Shown here one piece after another: positions 15,822 through 24,360 of a stretch of DNA of 32,132 nucleotides. The position numbers and the translations under genes were made by a program. Position 1 is the stretch's first letter. Each line of letters opens with the position of its first letter. This DNA comes from Actinomycetota bacterium (GTDB lineage Bacteria; Actinomycetota; Humimicrobiia; JAHJRV01), in assembly GCA_018830725.1 (NCBI GenBank), contig JAHJRV010000047.1, forward strand, positions 1-32,132, read 5' to 3'. Below the pieces are notes generated by a model. That model ran no database searches and was not told the origin of the DNA. It was given only the letters and a program-made list of their open reading frames with translations.

Positions 15822-16526
15822 ATGAATAAATTTTTGAAAGCATTCCTTGATATTTTTTTTTCACCCAAGTGCGTAATTTGTTCAAAATTAGATGAAAGAT
15901 TTCTTTGTGAGAATTGTATAAATACTATTTCTAAAATAGAAAACCCTATCTGCCAATTTTGTGGTAAACCTACTTTAAGATCAGTTGATAGATGCATAGA
16001 ATGTAGAGATGAGAAACTATATTTTACTAAAGCGAGGTCTTTTGGTCTCTATGAAACTGTTTTAAAAGATGCAATAGTAGAGTTTAAATATAATCATATT
16101 AAATCTTTAACTGAGGTGTTAACTCAGCTTCTTTATAAAGTTTATCAGAAGAATTATGAAAACAATTTGTTTAATTCAATAGAGTTTGTACCATTGACCA
16201 GAAAGGATAAAAATTTAAGGGGATTTAATCAATCGGAGCTATTAGCAAAGAAGTTGGCCAAAATGACAAAAATACCTGCTAACGGTTTTTTAATAAAAGT
16301 GAGAAATACTGAAAGTCAAATGGGTCTACAGTTAAGTCAAAGGAGAAAAAATCTTGTTGGTGCATTTGATTTTTGTGGTGATAAAGGAAAGTGTGGTAGT
16401 AATATACTATTAATAGATGATGTATACACAACTGGTTATACAGTAAGTGAATGTTCAAAAGTTCTATTAAAAAATGGGGCAAAGAATATTTATGTTTTAA
16501 CTTTAGCCAGGTCAATATTGATGTAA
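15822..16526 (+). CDS. comF: ComF-family phosphoribosyltransferase-like protein
   Basis: The 234-residue protein has the ComF layout. An N-terminal zinc ribbon has paired cysteines (CVIC at 17-20, CENC, CQFC, CIEC in residues 29 to about 63). It is followed by a phosphoribosyltransferase-type domain ending in the PRPP-binding motif 'ILLIDDVYTTGYTV' (about 193-206). The segment 'VPLTRKDKNLRGFNQSELLAKKLAK' is also typical. In naturally competent bacteria ComF works in DNA uptake, but homologues are common in non-competent species, and no other competence gene is present here. Only two bases separate it from the pyrophosphorylase stop, implying coupling. ATG 15822 lacks a strong ribosome-binding site, in keeping with translational coupling to the upstream gene. 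Confidence 0.9.
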   Translation: MNKFLKAFLDIFFSPKCVICSKLDERFLCENCINTISKIENPICQFCGKPTLRSVDRCIECRDEKLYFTKARSFGLYETVLKDAIVEFKYNHIKSLTEVLTQLLYKVYQKNYENNLFNSIEFVPLTRKDKNLRGFNQSELLAKKLAKMTKIPANGFLIKVRNTESQMGLQLSQRRKNLVGAFDFCGDKGKCGSNILLIDDVYTTGYTVSECSKVLLKNGAKNIYVLTLARSILM

Positions 16527-16604
16527 TATCAATAAAAAATACAATTTAAAAATAATTGAATTCAAGACATAACACTTTAATCATTTTGAAAAATGGAGGT
16601 TAAT

Positions 16605-16805
16605 TTGCAAAGAGGAAAAGTCAAATGGTATAGTGAGGAAAAGGGGTACGGTTTTATAGAGGTTAAAGAAGGTAATGATGTTTTTGTACGCTTTTCATCG
16701 ATATTAGAAGAAGGTTATAAATCATTAGAAGATGGGCAGGGGGTAGAATTTGAGATTATAGATGGTGATAGAGGTCCTGAAGCTTCAAGTGTTAGGAAAC
16801 TGTAA
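16605..16805 (+). CDS. Cold-shock domain protein
   Basis: This is a small single-domain OB-fold nucleic-acid-binding protein, a likely RNA chaperone. '[17 protein letters not shown]' contains the RNP1 motif and 'DVFVRFSSI' the RNP2 motif. The usual RNP2 is VFVHFSAI, so the aromatic-adjacent His is Arg here. I place the start at TTG 16605, giving 66 residues, the standard Csp length, and the usual N-terminus. The in-frame ATG at 16593 overlaps the GGAGGT (16595-16600) that sits four bases before the TTG, so that ATG is more likely part of the leader. The gene lies between comF and hpf with its own AT-rich spacers. Cold induction cannot be judged from this sequence. Confidence 0.9.
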   Translation: MQRGKVKWYSEEKGYGFIEVKEGNDVFVRFSSILEEGYKSLEDGQGVEFEIIDGDRGPEASSVRKL

Positions 16806-16871
16806 AATTTTATTTAATTAAAAATTTAAACTTAAAAAATTCATAATTTTTTTGAAAGGAGAATATGAAGG

Positions 16872-17408
16872 ATGAACATCATTGTAAAAGGTAAAAATAT
16901 AGAAATAACTCCAGATATTAAAGATTATGTTACAGAAAAGATTTCAAAGATATTAAGATACTTCAATCAAGCTATAAGTATAGATGTTGAATTATTAGTT
17001 GAGAAGAATCCAAGTATAAAAGCAAACAATATTGCAGAAGTAACTTTAAAAACGAAAGGAGCAACTATAAGGGTAAAGGAAGCTTCTTCTAATATATACA
17101 GTGCAATTAACCTTATTGTTGATAAATTGGAAAGACAAGTAAAAAAATATAAGAATAGATTGATTGATAGTACTCAAAAACCTAATTTGCATACAACACA
17201 CGAGTTAATTACGGGGGGAAAGAAAAAAGCAAGGATAGTTAAGATTAAAAGTTTTGAATTTATTCCAATGACTCCAGAAGAAGCAGTGGAACAGTTGGAA
17301 TTGCTTGATCATAGTTTTTATATTTTTAGAAATTCTGAAACAGATCAAGTAAATGTAATTTATAAAAGAAAGGATGGAAATTTTGGACTTATAAGTCCGT
17401 CTGAATAA
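16872..17408 (+). CDS. hpf: Ribosome hibernation promoting factor, long form
   Basis: The 178-residue protein has two domains. Residues 1 to about 105 are the ribosome-binding domain ('MNIIVKGKNIEITPDIKDYVTEKI', 'NIAEVTLKTKGATIRVKEASSNIYSAINLIVDKLERQVKKYK'). Residues about 120-178 are the dimerisation domain ('ARIVKIKSFEFIPMTPEEAVEQLELLDHSFYIFRN'). Long HPF joins two idle 70S ribosomes into 100S particles by pairing its C-terminal domains. A strong AAAGGAGA-type site stands upstream, with ATG 16872 following. It precedes secA, the usual neighbour in Gram-positive and related genomes. A weak hairpin lies downstream (17452-17473), so hpf and secA may be partly separate in expression. Confidence 0.96.
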   Translation: MNIIVKGKNIEITPDIKDYVTEKISKILRYFNQAISIDVELLVEKNPSIKANNIAEVTLKTKGATIRVKEASSNIYSAINLIVDKLERQVKKYKNRLIDSTQKPNLHTTHELITGGKKKARIVKIKSFEFIPMTPEEAVEQLELLDHSFYIFRNSETDQVNVIYKRKDGNFGLISPSE

Positions 17409-17451
17409 ATTAAATCTGGGTAAATTAGAAATATATTTTATGTTTTTAAAA

Positions 17452-17480
17452 GGTAAATCATTTATGCTTTACCCTAATTT
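17452..17480 (+). terminator. Possible weak terminator after hpf
   Basis: GGTAAA (17452-17457) and TTTACC (17468-17473) can pair over a ten-base loop and are followed by a short T-rich tract (CTAATTTTT). The stem is only six base pairs and AT-rich, so it may be weak or non-functional. Confidence 0.3.
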
Positions 17481-17539
17481 TTAACTATCAATTAGGTATA
17501 TTAAATAGTAAATAAGATAAGTAAAAAATTTGATTTAAA

Positions 17540-20044
17540 TTGAATATATTAAGCAAAATTCTTCGCATTGGAGAAGGAAAAACAATTAAAAATATTCAAA
17601 ATCTCGTTGATTATATTAACTCATTAGAAGTTAATATTAATAAACTGAGTGATGAGCAGTTAGTTTTTAAATCTAATGAATTTAAAAGCAGATTTAAAAG
17701 AGGGGAATCTCTTGATGATTTGTTGCCAGAGACATTTGCAGTTGTTAGAGAGATCGCAAAAAGAACGATTAATATGCGACATTTTGATGTTCAGATTTTT
17801 GGAGGAATCATTTTACATCAGGGTAAGATAGCAGAGATGGCGACAGGTGAAGGAAAAACGTTAGTTGCTACACTTCCTGTTTGTTTAAATTCACTTGAAA
17901 ACAAAGGAGTTAGTATTGTAACTGTTAATGATTATCTTGCAAAAAGGGATGCAAACTGGATGGGTCCAATATATAAAAAATTTGGGCTCAATATTGGACT
18001 ACTTCAGAATGAAATGGGAGTAGGTGAAAGAAAAGAAGCGTATAATTCTGATGTTATTTATGGAACCAATAATGAATTTGGATTCGATTACTTAAGAGAT
18101 AATATGATTTTCAGTGCTAATAATCAGGTTCAAAGGGGACATTATTATGCAATAGTAGACGAAGTAGATAGCATATTAATTGATGAAGCCAGGACTCCTT
18201 TAATTATTTCTGGAGCTCCTTATGAATCCGCTAAAATTTATTACACTTTTGCAAAATTAACTCCTGGATTAAAAAGAAATGTAGACTATGAGGTCAGTGA
18301 GAAAGAGAGATCAGTTTTTGTTACAGAAAATGGTGTAAAACGTGTTGAAAAAATGTTGAAAATTGATAACCTTTATGATCCAAAAAATGCAATTTTGATT
18401 CATCATCTAAATCAAGCATTAAAAGCTTTAATTCTTTTTAAAAGGGATGTTGATTATTTGGTTAAAAATGGCGAGGTGGTAATCATAGATGAATTTACAG
18501 GAAGATTAATGCCAGGAAGAAGATATAGTGAGGGATTACATCAAGCAATAGAGGCGAAAGAGGGTGTAAAAATTAAACAGGAGCACCAAACATTAGCTAC
18601 AATAACCATACAGAACTATTTCAGGATATATGAAAAATTAGCTGGTATGACAGGAACAGCAGCTACTGAAGCAGAGGAGTTTAGAAAAATTTACAGTCTT
18701 GAAGTGGTTGTTATTCCTCCTAATAAACCATTAAATAGAAATAATCTTCCTGATTTAATTTATAAAAATGAGGAAATCAAGTTTAAAAATGTTATAAAAG
18801 ATATAAGCAAAAGACATGAGATAGGTCAGCCTGTCTTAGTTGGAACCAGATCAGTTGAAAAATCTGAGTATCTTTCAAATATGTTAAAAAGAAAGGGAAT
18901 AAAACATGAGGTATTAAATGCAAAATACCATGAGAGGGAAGCAGAAATCGTTGCCAAAGCGGGACAGATGGGAGCAGTTACAATTGCCACCAATATGGCT
19001 GGAAGGGGAACTGACATTGTTTTGGGAGAAGGAATTACCAAAATTGGAGGTCTTCATATTTTAGGAACAGAGAGACATGAAGCCCGGAGGATAGACAATC
19101 AACTTAGGGGTAGGTCAGGAAGGCAAGGTGATCCTGGTTCTTCACAATTCTATTTGTCTCTTGATGATGAACTTATGAGGTTATTTGGTTCAGAAAGAAT
19201 TGGGAAAGTTATGGAAAGATTTAATTTTCCAGATTATGAACCAATTACTCATCAATTGGTCACAAAATCTGTAGAAATTGCACAAAAGGAGATTGAATCA
19301 GTTCATTTTGATATGAGAAAAAGGGTTTTGGAGTATGATGATGTATTAAATAAACAAAGAGAGGTTATATATAATCAGAGAAGTAATATTTTAAAACAAG
19401 AAAATATTACTGAAAATATAAAAAATATGATAGAAGATGTTGTAGAGAAAGAAATGAAGACACTCTCTTTAGAAGAGATAAAATCTTACCAAGGTGACAA
19501 ATCAATAATAAACTCATTTCTTATTCGACTTCTTCCACCTGAAAATTACACAAATTTTACGATTTTAGATATAAATAAGAAAGTAGAGCTTGAAAATTAT
19601 TTAAAAGAATACCTTTTGAATAAATACAAATCAAAAGAAAGAGAAGTTGGTATTGAGCAGATGAGGAGCTTGGAAAGGTATATTCTATTAAATGTAATGG
19701 ATTATCACTGGCGTGAACATTTAAGAGATATGGATGATTTAAGAGATGGAATAGGTTTACATGCATATGCACAAAGGGACCCATTAATAGAGTATCAGCA
19801 TGAAAGCTATAGTATGTTTGAGCAAATGATAGATGAGATGAAAGAGGATGTTTTAAGAGTATTGTTTCATGCAAAAAAAGTAGAGAAAAAAGAAGAGGAT
19901 AGAGAAGCTTCGAAAGAAAGGATATTAATAAAAAATAAAAAGGTAAAAACAAAAAGAATAGCAGCAAAATATAAAAAGATTGGAAGAAATGACCCATGTC
20001 CATGTGGAAGTGGAAAAAAGTACAAACTTTGCTGCGGTGCGTAA
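17540..20044 (+). CDS. secA: Preprotein translocase ATPase SecA
   Basis: SecA drives unfolded preproteins through the SecYEG channel using ATP. The 834-residue sequence is complete. It has Walker A 'MATGEGKT' (100-107), Walker B 'DEVDSILIDEART' (from 207), the preprotein-binding region, the helicase motif 'TNMAGRGTDIVLGEGI', 'GGLHILGTERHEARRIDNQLRGRSGRQGDPGSSQF', and the C-terminal scaffold/wing. It ends with the SEC-C zinc motif 'NDPCPCGSGKKYKLCCG' (Cys820, Cys822, Cys831, Cys832), which binds SecB or ribosomes. The start is TTG 17540, which yields the standard N-terminal 'KILRIGEGKTIKNI' spacing. Its ribosome-binding site is poor. An inverted-repeat element follows before prfB. Confidence 0.98.
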   Translation: MNILSKILRIGEGKTIKNIQNLVDYINSLEVNINKLSDEQLVFKSNEFKSRFKRGESLDDLLPETFAVVREIAKRTINMRHFDVQIFGGIILHQGKIAEMATGEGKTLVATLPVCLNSLENKGVSIVTVNDYLAKRDANWMGPIYKKFGLNIGLLQNEMGVGERKEAYNSDVIYGTNNEFGFDYLRDNMIFSANNQVQRGHYYAIVDEVDSILIDEARTPLIISGAPYESAKIYYTFAKLTPGLKRNVDYEVSEKERSVFVTENGVKRVEKMLKIDNLYDPKNAILIHHLNQALKALILFKRDVDYLVKNGEVVIIDEFTGRLMPGRRYSEGLHQAIEAKEGVKIKQEHQTLATITIQNYFRIYEKLAGMTGTAATEAEEFRKIYSLEVVVIPPNKPLNRNNLPDLIYKNEEIKFKNVIKDISKRHEIGQPVLVGTRSVEKSEYLSNMLKRKGIKHEVLNAKYHEREAEIVAKAGQMGAVTIATNMAGRGTDIVLGEGITKIGGLHILGTERHEARRIDNQLRGRSGRQGDPGSSQFYLSLDDELMRLFGSERIGKVMERFNFPDYEPITHQLVTKSVEIAQKEIESVHFDMRKRVLEYDDVLNKQREVIYNQRSNILKQENITENIKNMIEDVVEKEMKTLSLEEIKSYQGDKSIINSFLIRLLPPENYTNFTILDINKKVELENYLKEYLLNKYKSKEREVGIEQMRSLERYILLNVMDYHWREHLRDMDDLRDGIGLHAYAQRDPLIEYQHESYSMFEQMIDEMKEDVLRVLFHAKKVEKKEEDREASKERILIKNKKVKTKRIAAKYKKIGRNDPCPCGSGKKYKLCCGA

Positions 20045-20099
20045 AAAATTAAAATTAAATTAATAAAATATTAAATTCTAATAAAAAATAAATATTGGA

Positions 20100-20202
20100 A
20101 GCTTTGGGCATAGTTTCTCCCCTTGTTTTAATTGATTCCCCTCCCTTTATGGGAGGGGGTAGGGGGAGGGTTAAAATGTCTTTGAAAATATACCACAAAG
20201 CT
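20100..20202 (+). repeat. Dispersed inverted-repeat element, copy 4
   Basis: The left arm AGCTTTGGGCATAGTTTC (20100-20117) and right arm GAAAATATACCACAAAGCT (20184-20202) bracket the same CCCCTCCC/GGGAGGGG hairpin and four G-tracts (20151-20170) as copies 1 and 2. The right arm is diverged (ATATACC in place of CCATGCC) and matches the arm of copy 5, suggesting a subfamily. It fills the secA-prfB gap. Confidence 0.85.
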
Positions 20203-20230
20203 ATAAATTAAATGATGTTGGATTAATTAA

Positions 20231-21313
20231 ATGATATTAGATTATAGTGATGAAATTAAAAAGTTAATAGATAAAATAGAGTATTTTTGGAAACATCTTG
20301 ATATTGATTCCAATAAACAAAAATTGGCTGAACTTCAGAAAAAGGCAAGTAGGAAAAACTTCTGGGATGATACTGAAAATGCAAAAAAAGTGATGGATAA
20401 AATTTCAAAACTTGAAGAAGAAATCAATGATATTTACACACTTAAAAAGGAGTTATTAGAAATACAACTTATGAATCAACTTGCATTAGAAGGCAAAGAT
20501 AATGATTTAGCAAGTGAAGTGACAATTAAAATTTCAGAATTAATTAAAGATGTTAAAGAATTTGAATTAAAAAAGATTTTTACAGATAAAGATGATAAAC
20601 TACCAGCTATTATTAATATACATCCTGGAGCTGGTGGAACTGAGTCTCAGGATTGGGCTAATATGTTAATGAGGATGTACATGCGTTGGGCAGATAAAAA
20701 AGGATTTAAAACAGAAATAATCTCAATTTTTTACGGTGAAGAAGCTGGGATTAAGAGTGCAACTTTTACAATAGATGGCAAATTTGCGTATGGACTATTA
20801 AAAGTTGATAAAGGAGTTCACCGATTGGTGAGGTTATCTCCTTTTGATGCTGCTCATAGAAGACATACATCTTTTGCTTCAGTAGAGGTTACTCCATTAA
20901 TTAAAAATGATATAGATATTAAGTTAGAGCAAAAAGATTTAAAAGTTGAAACCTATAGATCAAGTGGTCCTGGAGGACAGCATGTTAATGTTACAGATTC
21001 AGCAGTTAGAATAACACATTTACCAACTGGGATCATTGTTCAGTGTCAGAAGGAGAGATCCCAAATATTAAATCGTAGAACTGCTCTCACAATTTTAATT
21101 TCAAGACTACATCAAAGAGAGATTGATTTAAGAGAAATAAAGAAAGAAAAACTTCATAAACAAAAAAAAGAAATAGCATGGGGTAGTCAAATCAGAAGCT
21201 ATATTTTACACCCATATAAAATGATAAAAGATCATAGAACTGGATTAGAAGTAACCAAGGTGACAGAGGTTTTAGATGGAGGTATTGATATTTTCTTAAA
21301 AAAATTTCAATAG
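20231..21313 (+). CDS. prfB: Peptide chain release factor 2
   Basis: RF2 recognises UGA and UAA stop codons and triggers peptide release. The 360-residue protein has the RF2 tripeptide region 'LSPFDAAHRRHTSFASVEV', the catalytic GGQ at residues 248-250 within 'SSGPGGQHVNVTDSAVRI', and the C-terminal 'HPYKMIKDHRTGLEVT'. Many prfB genes contain an in-frame UGA near codon 25 and need a +1 frameshift. Here the N-terminal region ('IEYFWKHLDIDSNKQKLAELQ') reads through without a stop, so that autoregulation is absent. ATG 20231 has no clear ribosome-binding site. It lies about 28 bases after the right arm of inverted-repeat copy 4. ftsE follows. Confidence 0.96.
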   Translation: MILDYSDEIKKLIDKIEYFWKHLDIDSNKQKLAELQKKASRKNFWDDTENAKKVMDKISKLEEEINDIYTLKKELLEIQLMNQLALEGKDNDLASEVTIKISELIKDVKEFELKKIFTDKDDKLPAIINIHPGAGGTESQDWANMLMRMYMRWADKKGFKTEIISIFYGEEAGIKSATFTIDGKFAYGLLKVDKGVHRLVRLSPFDAAHRRHTSFASVEVTPLIKNDIDIKLEQKDLKVETYRSSGPGGQHVNVTDSAVRITHLPTGIIVQCQKERSQILNRRTALTILISRLHQREIDLREIKKEKLHKQKKEIAWGSQIRSYILHPYKMIKDHRTGLEVTKVTEVLDGGIDIFLKKFQ

Positions 21314-21324
21314 TTAAAAAAATT

Positions 21325-21333
21325 TGATATAAT
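21325..21333 (+). promoter_or_regulatory. Extended -10 promoter candidate before ftsE
   Basis: TGATATAAT, an extended -10 (TGnTATAAT), begins 12 bases after the prfB stop and lies 30 bases before the ftsE start. A poor -35 (TTTCAA, 21305-21310) sits 17 bases upstream. The same core, including a TTAAAAAAATT lead-in, precedes tRNA-Arg. It would give ftsEX its own transcript. Confidence 0.5.
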
Positions 21334-21363
21334 TTAAAACTAATTTAATATTAGAGGTAATTT

Positions 21364-22071
21364 ATGGATGAAAGTTTAATAGAATTTAAAAATGTTACTA
21401 AACTCTATGAAAATGAAGACTATTCAGTAAGGGATATTTCATTTGAAATAAAAAAAGGTGAATTTGTTTTTCTTATTGGACCAAGTGGATCCGGAAAATC
21501 CACCATAATAAGATTAATATTGAAAGAGTTTGAGCCATCTTTTGGAGAAATTTATATAGCTGGAAAAAATATATGCAAACTTCACGGAAAAATGATTCCA
21601 TTTTTAAGAAGAAATATTGGATGTGTATTTGAAGACTTTAAGTTACTTCCAAATAAGACCACTTATGAAAATATCGCCTTTGCTCTTGAAGTTTTAGGCA
21701 AACCTAAATATGAAATAAAAACTAAAGTTCCACAAATTTTAAAATTGGTTGGATTAGAAGATAAAGCGAATAACTATCCCGAGCAATTAAGTGGTGGCGA
21801 ACAACAGAGAGTCTCCATTGCAAGAGCTTTTGTAAACAGACCACCACTATTTTTAGCAGATGAGCCAACTGGTAATATTGACCCCGAAATCTCACTGGAA
21901 ATTATTAAATTGCTTGCTCGAATAAATAACACTGGGACAACAGTTTTAATGGCAACACATGATTGGTCTCTGGTTGATATGATGAAAAAAAGAGTAATAG
22001 AATTAGATAACGGACAGATAGTTAGAGACCAGAAAAGGGGAATCTACGGTTATGAAACTAATAATTTATAA
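21364..22071 (+). CDS. ftsE: Cell division ATP-binding protein FtsE
   Basis: FtsE is the cytoplasmic ATPase of the FtsEX complex, which passes a signal across the membrane to activate wall hydrolases at the septum. The 235-residue ABC protein has Walker A 'GPSGSGKST' (39-47), the signature 'LSGGEQQR' (142-149), Walker B 'LFLADEPTG' (162-170) and the switch His199 in 'MATHD'. The FtsE-type Q-loop reads 'CVFEDFKLL', with a Glu in place of the usual Gln. A clean AGAGG site precedes ATG 21364 and ftsX starts 11 bases after the stop. With ftsX and the M23 peptidase downstream it forms a division-hydrolysis module. Confidence 0.97.
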   Translation: MDESLIEFKNVTKLYENEDYSVRDISFEIKKGEFVFLIGPSGSGKSTIIRLILKEFEPSFGEIYIAGKNICKLHGKMIPFLRRNIGCVFEDFKLLPNKTTYENIAFALEVLGKPKYEIKTKVPQILKLVGLEDKANNYPEQLSGGEQQRVSIARAFVNRPPLFLADEPTGNIDPEISLEIIKLLARINNTGTTVLMATHDWSLVDMMKKRVIELDNGQIVRDQKRGIYGYETNNL

Positions 22072-22082
22072 TAAAAAGTATT

Positions 22083-23051
22083 ATGAGAATTAACCCAAGA
22101 CTATTTTTTAGAGAGGCTTATTTAAGTATTCGAAGAAATTTTGTAATGACTTCTGTAGCCATTACTCAGGTTGCAATATCACTACTTATGGTTGGTACTC
22201 TTGCCATAGTTATTTATGATTCCAGACAAGTTATAAAGGCTATTGAAAGACAGGTTGAGATAAGTGTTTATCTTGAAGATGATATTTCTGAAGAATTCCT
22301 TCATAAATATGAAAATGAGATAAGATCCTGGAATGAGATTGAAAATGTTGAATATCGTAGCAAAGAAAAAGCAATGGAAAAATTATTGGAAAGTTTTGAT
22401 GAAGGTAGCTCAGTATTTGAGATAATAGATCCAGAAACTCTCCCAGCTTCATTTGAAATAAGTTTTAAAAATCCGCAAACGGTTGAAGACGTTGCAAATA
22501 GGTTTAAGGATGGGAAAATATTTGATTTAACAATACCTGAAGAACGGGAAGAAGAAGAAAAAGAAAAAGAATATTATTGGAAATGGATTAATGATATAAC
22601 CTATGGGAAGGATTATGTAGGTAAGTTTTTTAGAGTTACTAACACTATTAAAATTATAACACTTCTTATAATTTCACTTCTATTTATATCTTCAATTATT
22701 TTAATTTTTAACACAATACGTCTTTCTATCATTTCAAGAAAAAAAGAAATAGAGGTAATAAAACTTGTTGGAGCATCAAATTGGTATGTACGCTGGCCAT
22801 TTATAATTGAGGGCACAATTCAAGGAATAATGGGAGCATTAATTGCAATAGGTTTGATTTTTATAATCAATATGTCATTTCTAAAAAGATTGGAGAATGC
22901 ATTTAATAATCTTTTTCCCTTACCATTGAATTTTGCTATAACAGGTACAAATCCATTACAATTTCAGATTTTTCTATTACTTTTTATAACAGGAATATTA
23001 ATTGGAGCAGTTGGTAGTTTGATTGCACTCAGAAAATTTATTAAAATATAA
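22083..23051 (+). CDS. ftsX: Cell division membrane protein FtsX
   Basis: FtsX is the membrane partner of FtsE. The 322-residue protein has one membrane helix at about 20-45, a large extracytoplasmic domain (about 46-185), and three helices near the C-terminus (about 188-211, 238-265, 293-318), the standard FtsX topology. The first loop includes 'VYLEDDISEEFLHKYENEI' and a strongly acidic stretch around residues 150-162 that extends past the core fold. In Gram-positive bacteria this loop binds the coiled coil of a wall hydrolase (PcsB/CwlO type). The gene right after it encodes such a peptidase, so direct interaction is the natural inference. Confidence 0.95.
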   Translation: MRINPRLFFREAYLSIRRNFVMTSVAITQVAISLLMVGTLAIVIYDSRQVIKAIERQVEISVYLEDDISEEFLHKYENEIRSWNEIENVEYRSKEKAMEKLLESFDEGSSVFEIIDPETLPASFEISFKNPQTVEDVANRFKDGKIFDLTIPEEREEEEKEKEYYWKWINDITYGKDYVGKFFRVTNTIKIITLLIISLLFISSIILIFNTIRLSIISRKKEIEVIKLVGASNWYVRWPFIIEGTIQGIMGALIAIGLIFIINMSFLKRLENAFNNLFPLPLNFAITGTNPLQFQIFLLLFITGILIGAVGSLIALRKFIKI

Positions 23052-23175
23052 TATTAGTTATAAATAGAAAAGGTAATTTCTATTGATAATTTATAATAAG
23101 AGGATTTTAATAAAGGAGATAGAATATAATTCTTAGTATATTATTGCCAGTTCTTGATAATAAAAATCACATATT

Positions 23176-24360
23176 ATGAGATTAATGAAAACAAAATTGA
23201 AAAAGAATTTAATTTGCGCTTTCTCTTTAACTCTAATTTTTATATTCCTTTTCTCTAATACTGCTTATGGTGACAATGATAATATATATTCAAATCCCGA
23301 ACAAAAGCTCGAACAGATTAAGAATGAACAAGAAAAAACTAAAAATCAAATAAACCTTTCTAAGCAAAAAGAAAAGGAATTTCAGACTCAAGTTAATAAT
23401 GTAGAAGGTGGGATAAATAAGATTCAGGCAGATTTAGATGACCATTTAGCTAAGCTTGATGAGCTTAACTCAGAAATAAGAGGAATTGAGTGGGACTTAG
23501 AAAAGAAGAAGAATAAAATTATTCTACTTGAAAATGAACTTAGAGAAAAATATGCAATTTTAGTCAATAGGTTAGTAGAGATATATAAAGATAAAGAGGA
23601 AGGCTTTATTTCAATCCTTTCTGAACCCATAGATTTACAGGATTTTATTAATAGATGGAAATTAGTGAATATAGTTGCTGATAAAGATGCGATAATTGTT
23701 GAAAATGTATTAAAAACAAGAAATAACATTATAGTGGAGAAGAAAGAGATTGAAGAGGAAAGAGATTATTATGAACATTTGGTTGAAAAACAGACCACAT
23801 TAATTAGCATTACTGAGAAAGAGAGAAGCGACCTTCAAGAAATTTATAATCAGAAATTCGCTCTGTTAACAAGTGCAAAGAAAAATACCATGCAACTTGA
23901 GTACTTACTAAGACAGCAAGAAGCAGAAGCAAAGATGATTGAAGCATATTTAGCTAGTTTAAGAGAAGGTAGCTTTTCAGGAAAGTTTTTATGGCCAACT
24001 GTTCGTGGAAGCATATCTTCTGGTTTTGGTTACAGGAATTATCCCCGCAGAACTTTTCATTACGGAATGGACATCGCAGTTCCATATGGATCACCAATAT
24101 TTGCAGCTGCAAATGGTAAAGTTGTTAAAGTCACTTTTGGGTGGGGAGGCGGCTACGGGAATTATCTCATAATTTATCATGGTGGTGGGCACTCAACATT
24201 ATATGCTCATTGTTCGAGAATCATTATCTCTAATGGACAATCAGTAAAGGCTGGACAAGTAATAGCATATATAGGGTCAACTGGATTTAGTACAGGGTCT
24301 CATCTTCATTTTGAAGTCAGGATAAATGGAGTTGCAAAAAATCCTTCAAATTACTTCTAA
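23176..24360 (+). CDS. Coiled-coil M23 (LytM) peptidoglycan endopeptidase, FtsEX-linked
   Basis: This is a secreted wall hydrolase of 394 residues. A signal peptide ('NLICAFSLTLIFIFLFSNTAYG') ends near residue 31. Residues about 38-255 form a long coiled coil, and residues 284-394 are a LytM domain. The zinc site is intact: 'HYGMD' (His295, Asp299) and 'HLHFE' (His376, His378), with His345 in 'YAHC'. EnvC of E. coli has lost these ligands and only activates amidases, so this enzyme is probably itself catalytic, cutting peptide cross-links under FtsEX control. No ribosome-binding site stands next to ATG 23176. An AAAGGAGAT lies about 55 bases upstream. The next in-frame ATG is three codons on. 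Confidence 0.93.
   Translation: MRLMKTKLKKNLICAFSLTLIFIFLFSNTAYGDNDNIYSNPEQKLEQIKNEQEKTKNQINLSKQKEKEFQTQVNNVEGGINKIQADLDDHLAKLDELNSEIRGIEWDLEKKKNKIILLENELREKYAILVNRLVEIYKDKEEGFISILSEPIDLQDFINRWKLVNIVADKDAIIVENVLKTRNNIIVEKKEIEEERDYYEHLVEKQTTLISITEKERSDLQEIYNQKFALLTSAKKNTMQLEYLLRQQEAEAKMIEAYLASLREGSFSGKFLWPTVRGSISSGFGYRNYPRRTFHYGMDIAVPYGSPIFAAANGKVVKVTFGWGGGYGNYLIIYHGGGHSTLYAHCSRIIISNGQSVKAGQVIAYIGSTGFSTGSHLHFEVRINGVAKNPSNYF

Noticed and set aside
19557-20003. Minus-strand open frame of 148 codons opposite the secA 3' end
   Set aside because: Its composition (Leu, Phe, His, Ser) is that of a reversed Lys/Glu/Asp-rich frame. SecA is certain here.
23129-23179. Small frame from ATT 23129 (behind AAAGGAGAT) overlapping the M23 start by four bases
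   Set aside because: It needs a very rare start codon, and the nearby TATAAT suggests the region could be a promoter instead.
23424-23729. Minus-strand open frame opposite the coiled-coil segment of the M23 peptidase
   Set aside because: Serine/leucine-rich shadow of a Lys/Glu-rich coiled coil, with no ribosome-binding site.
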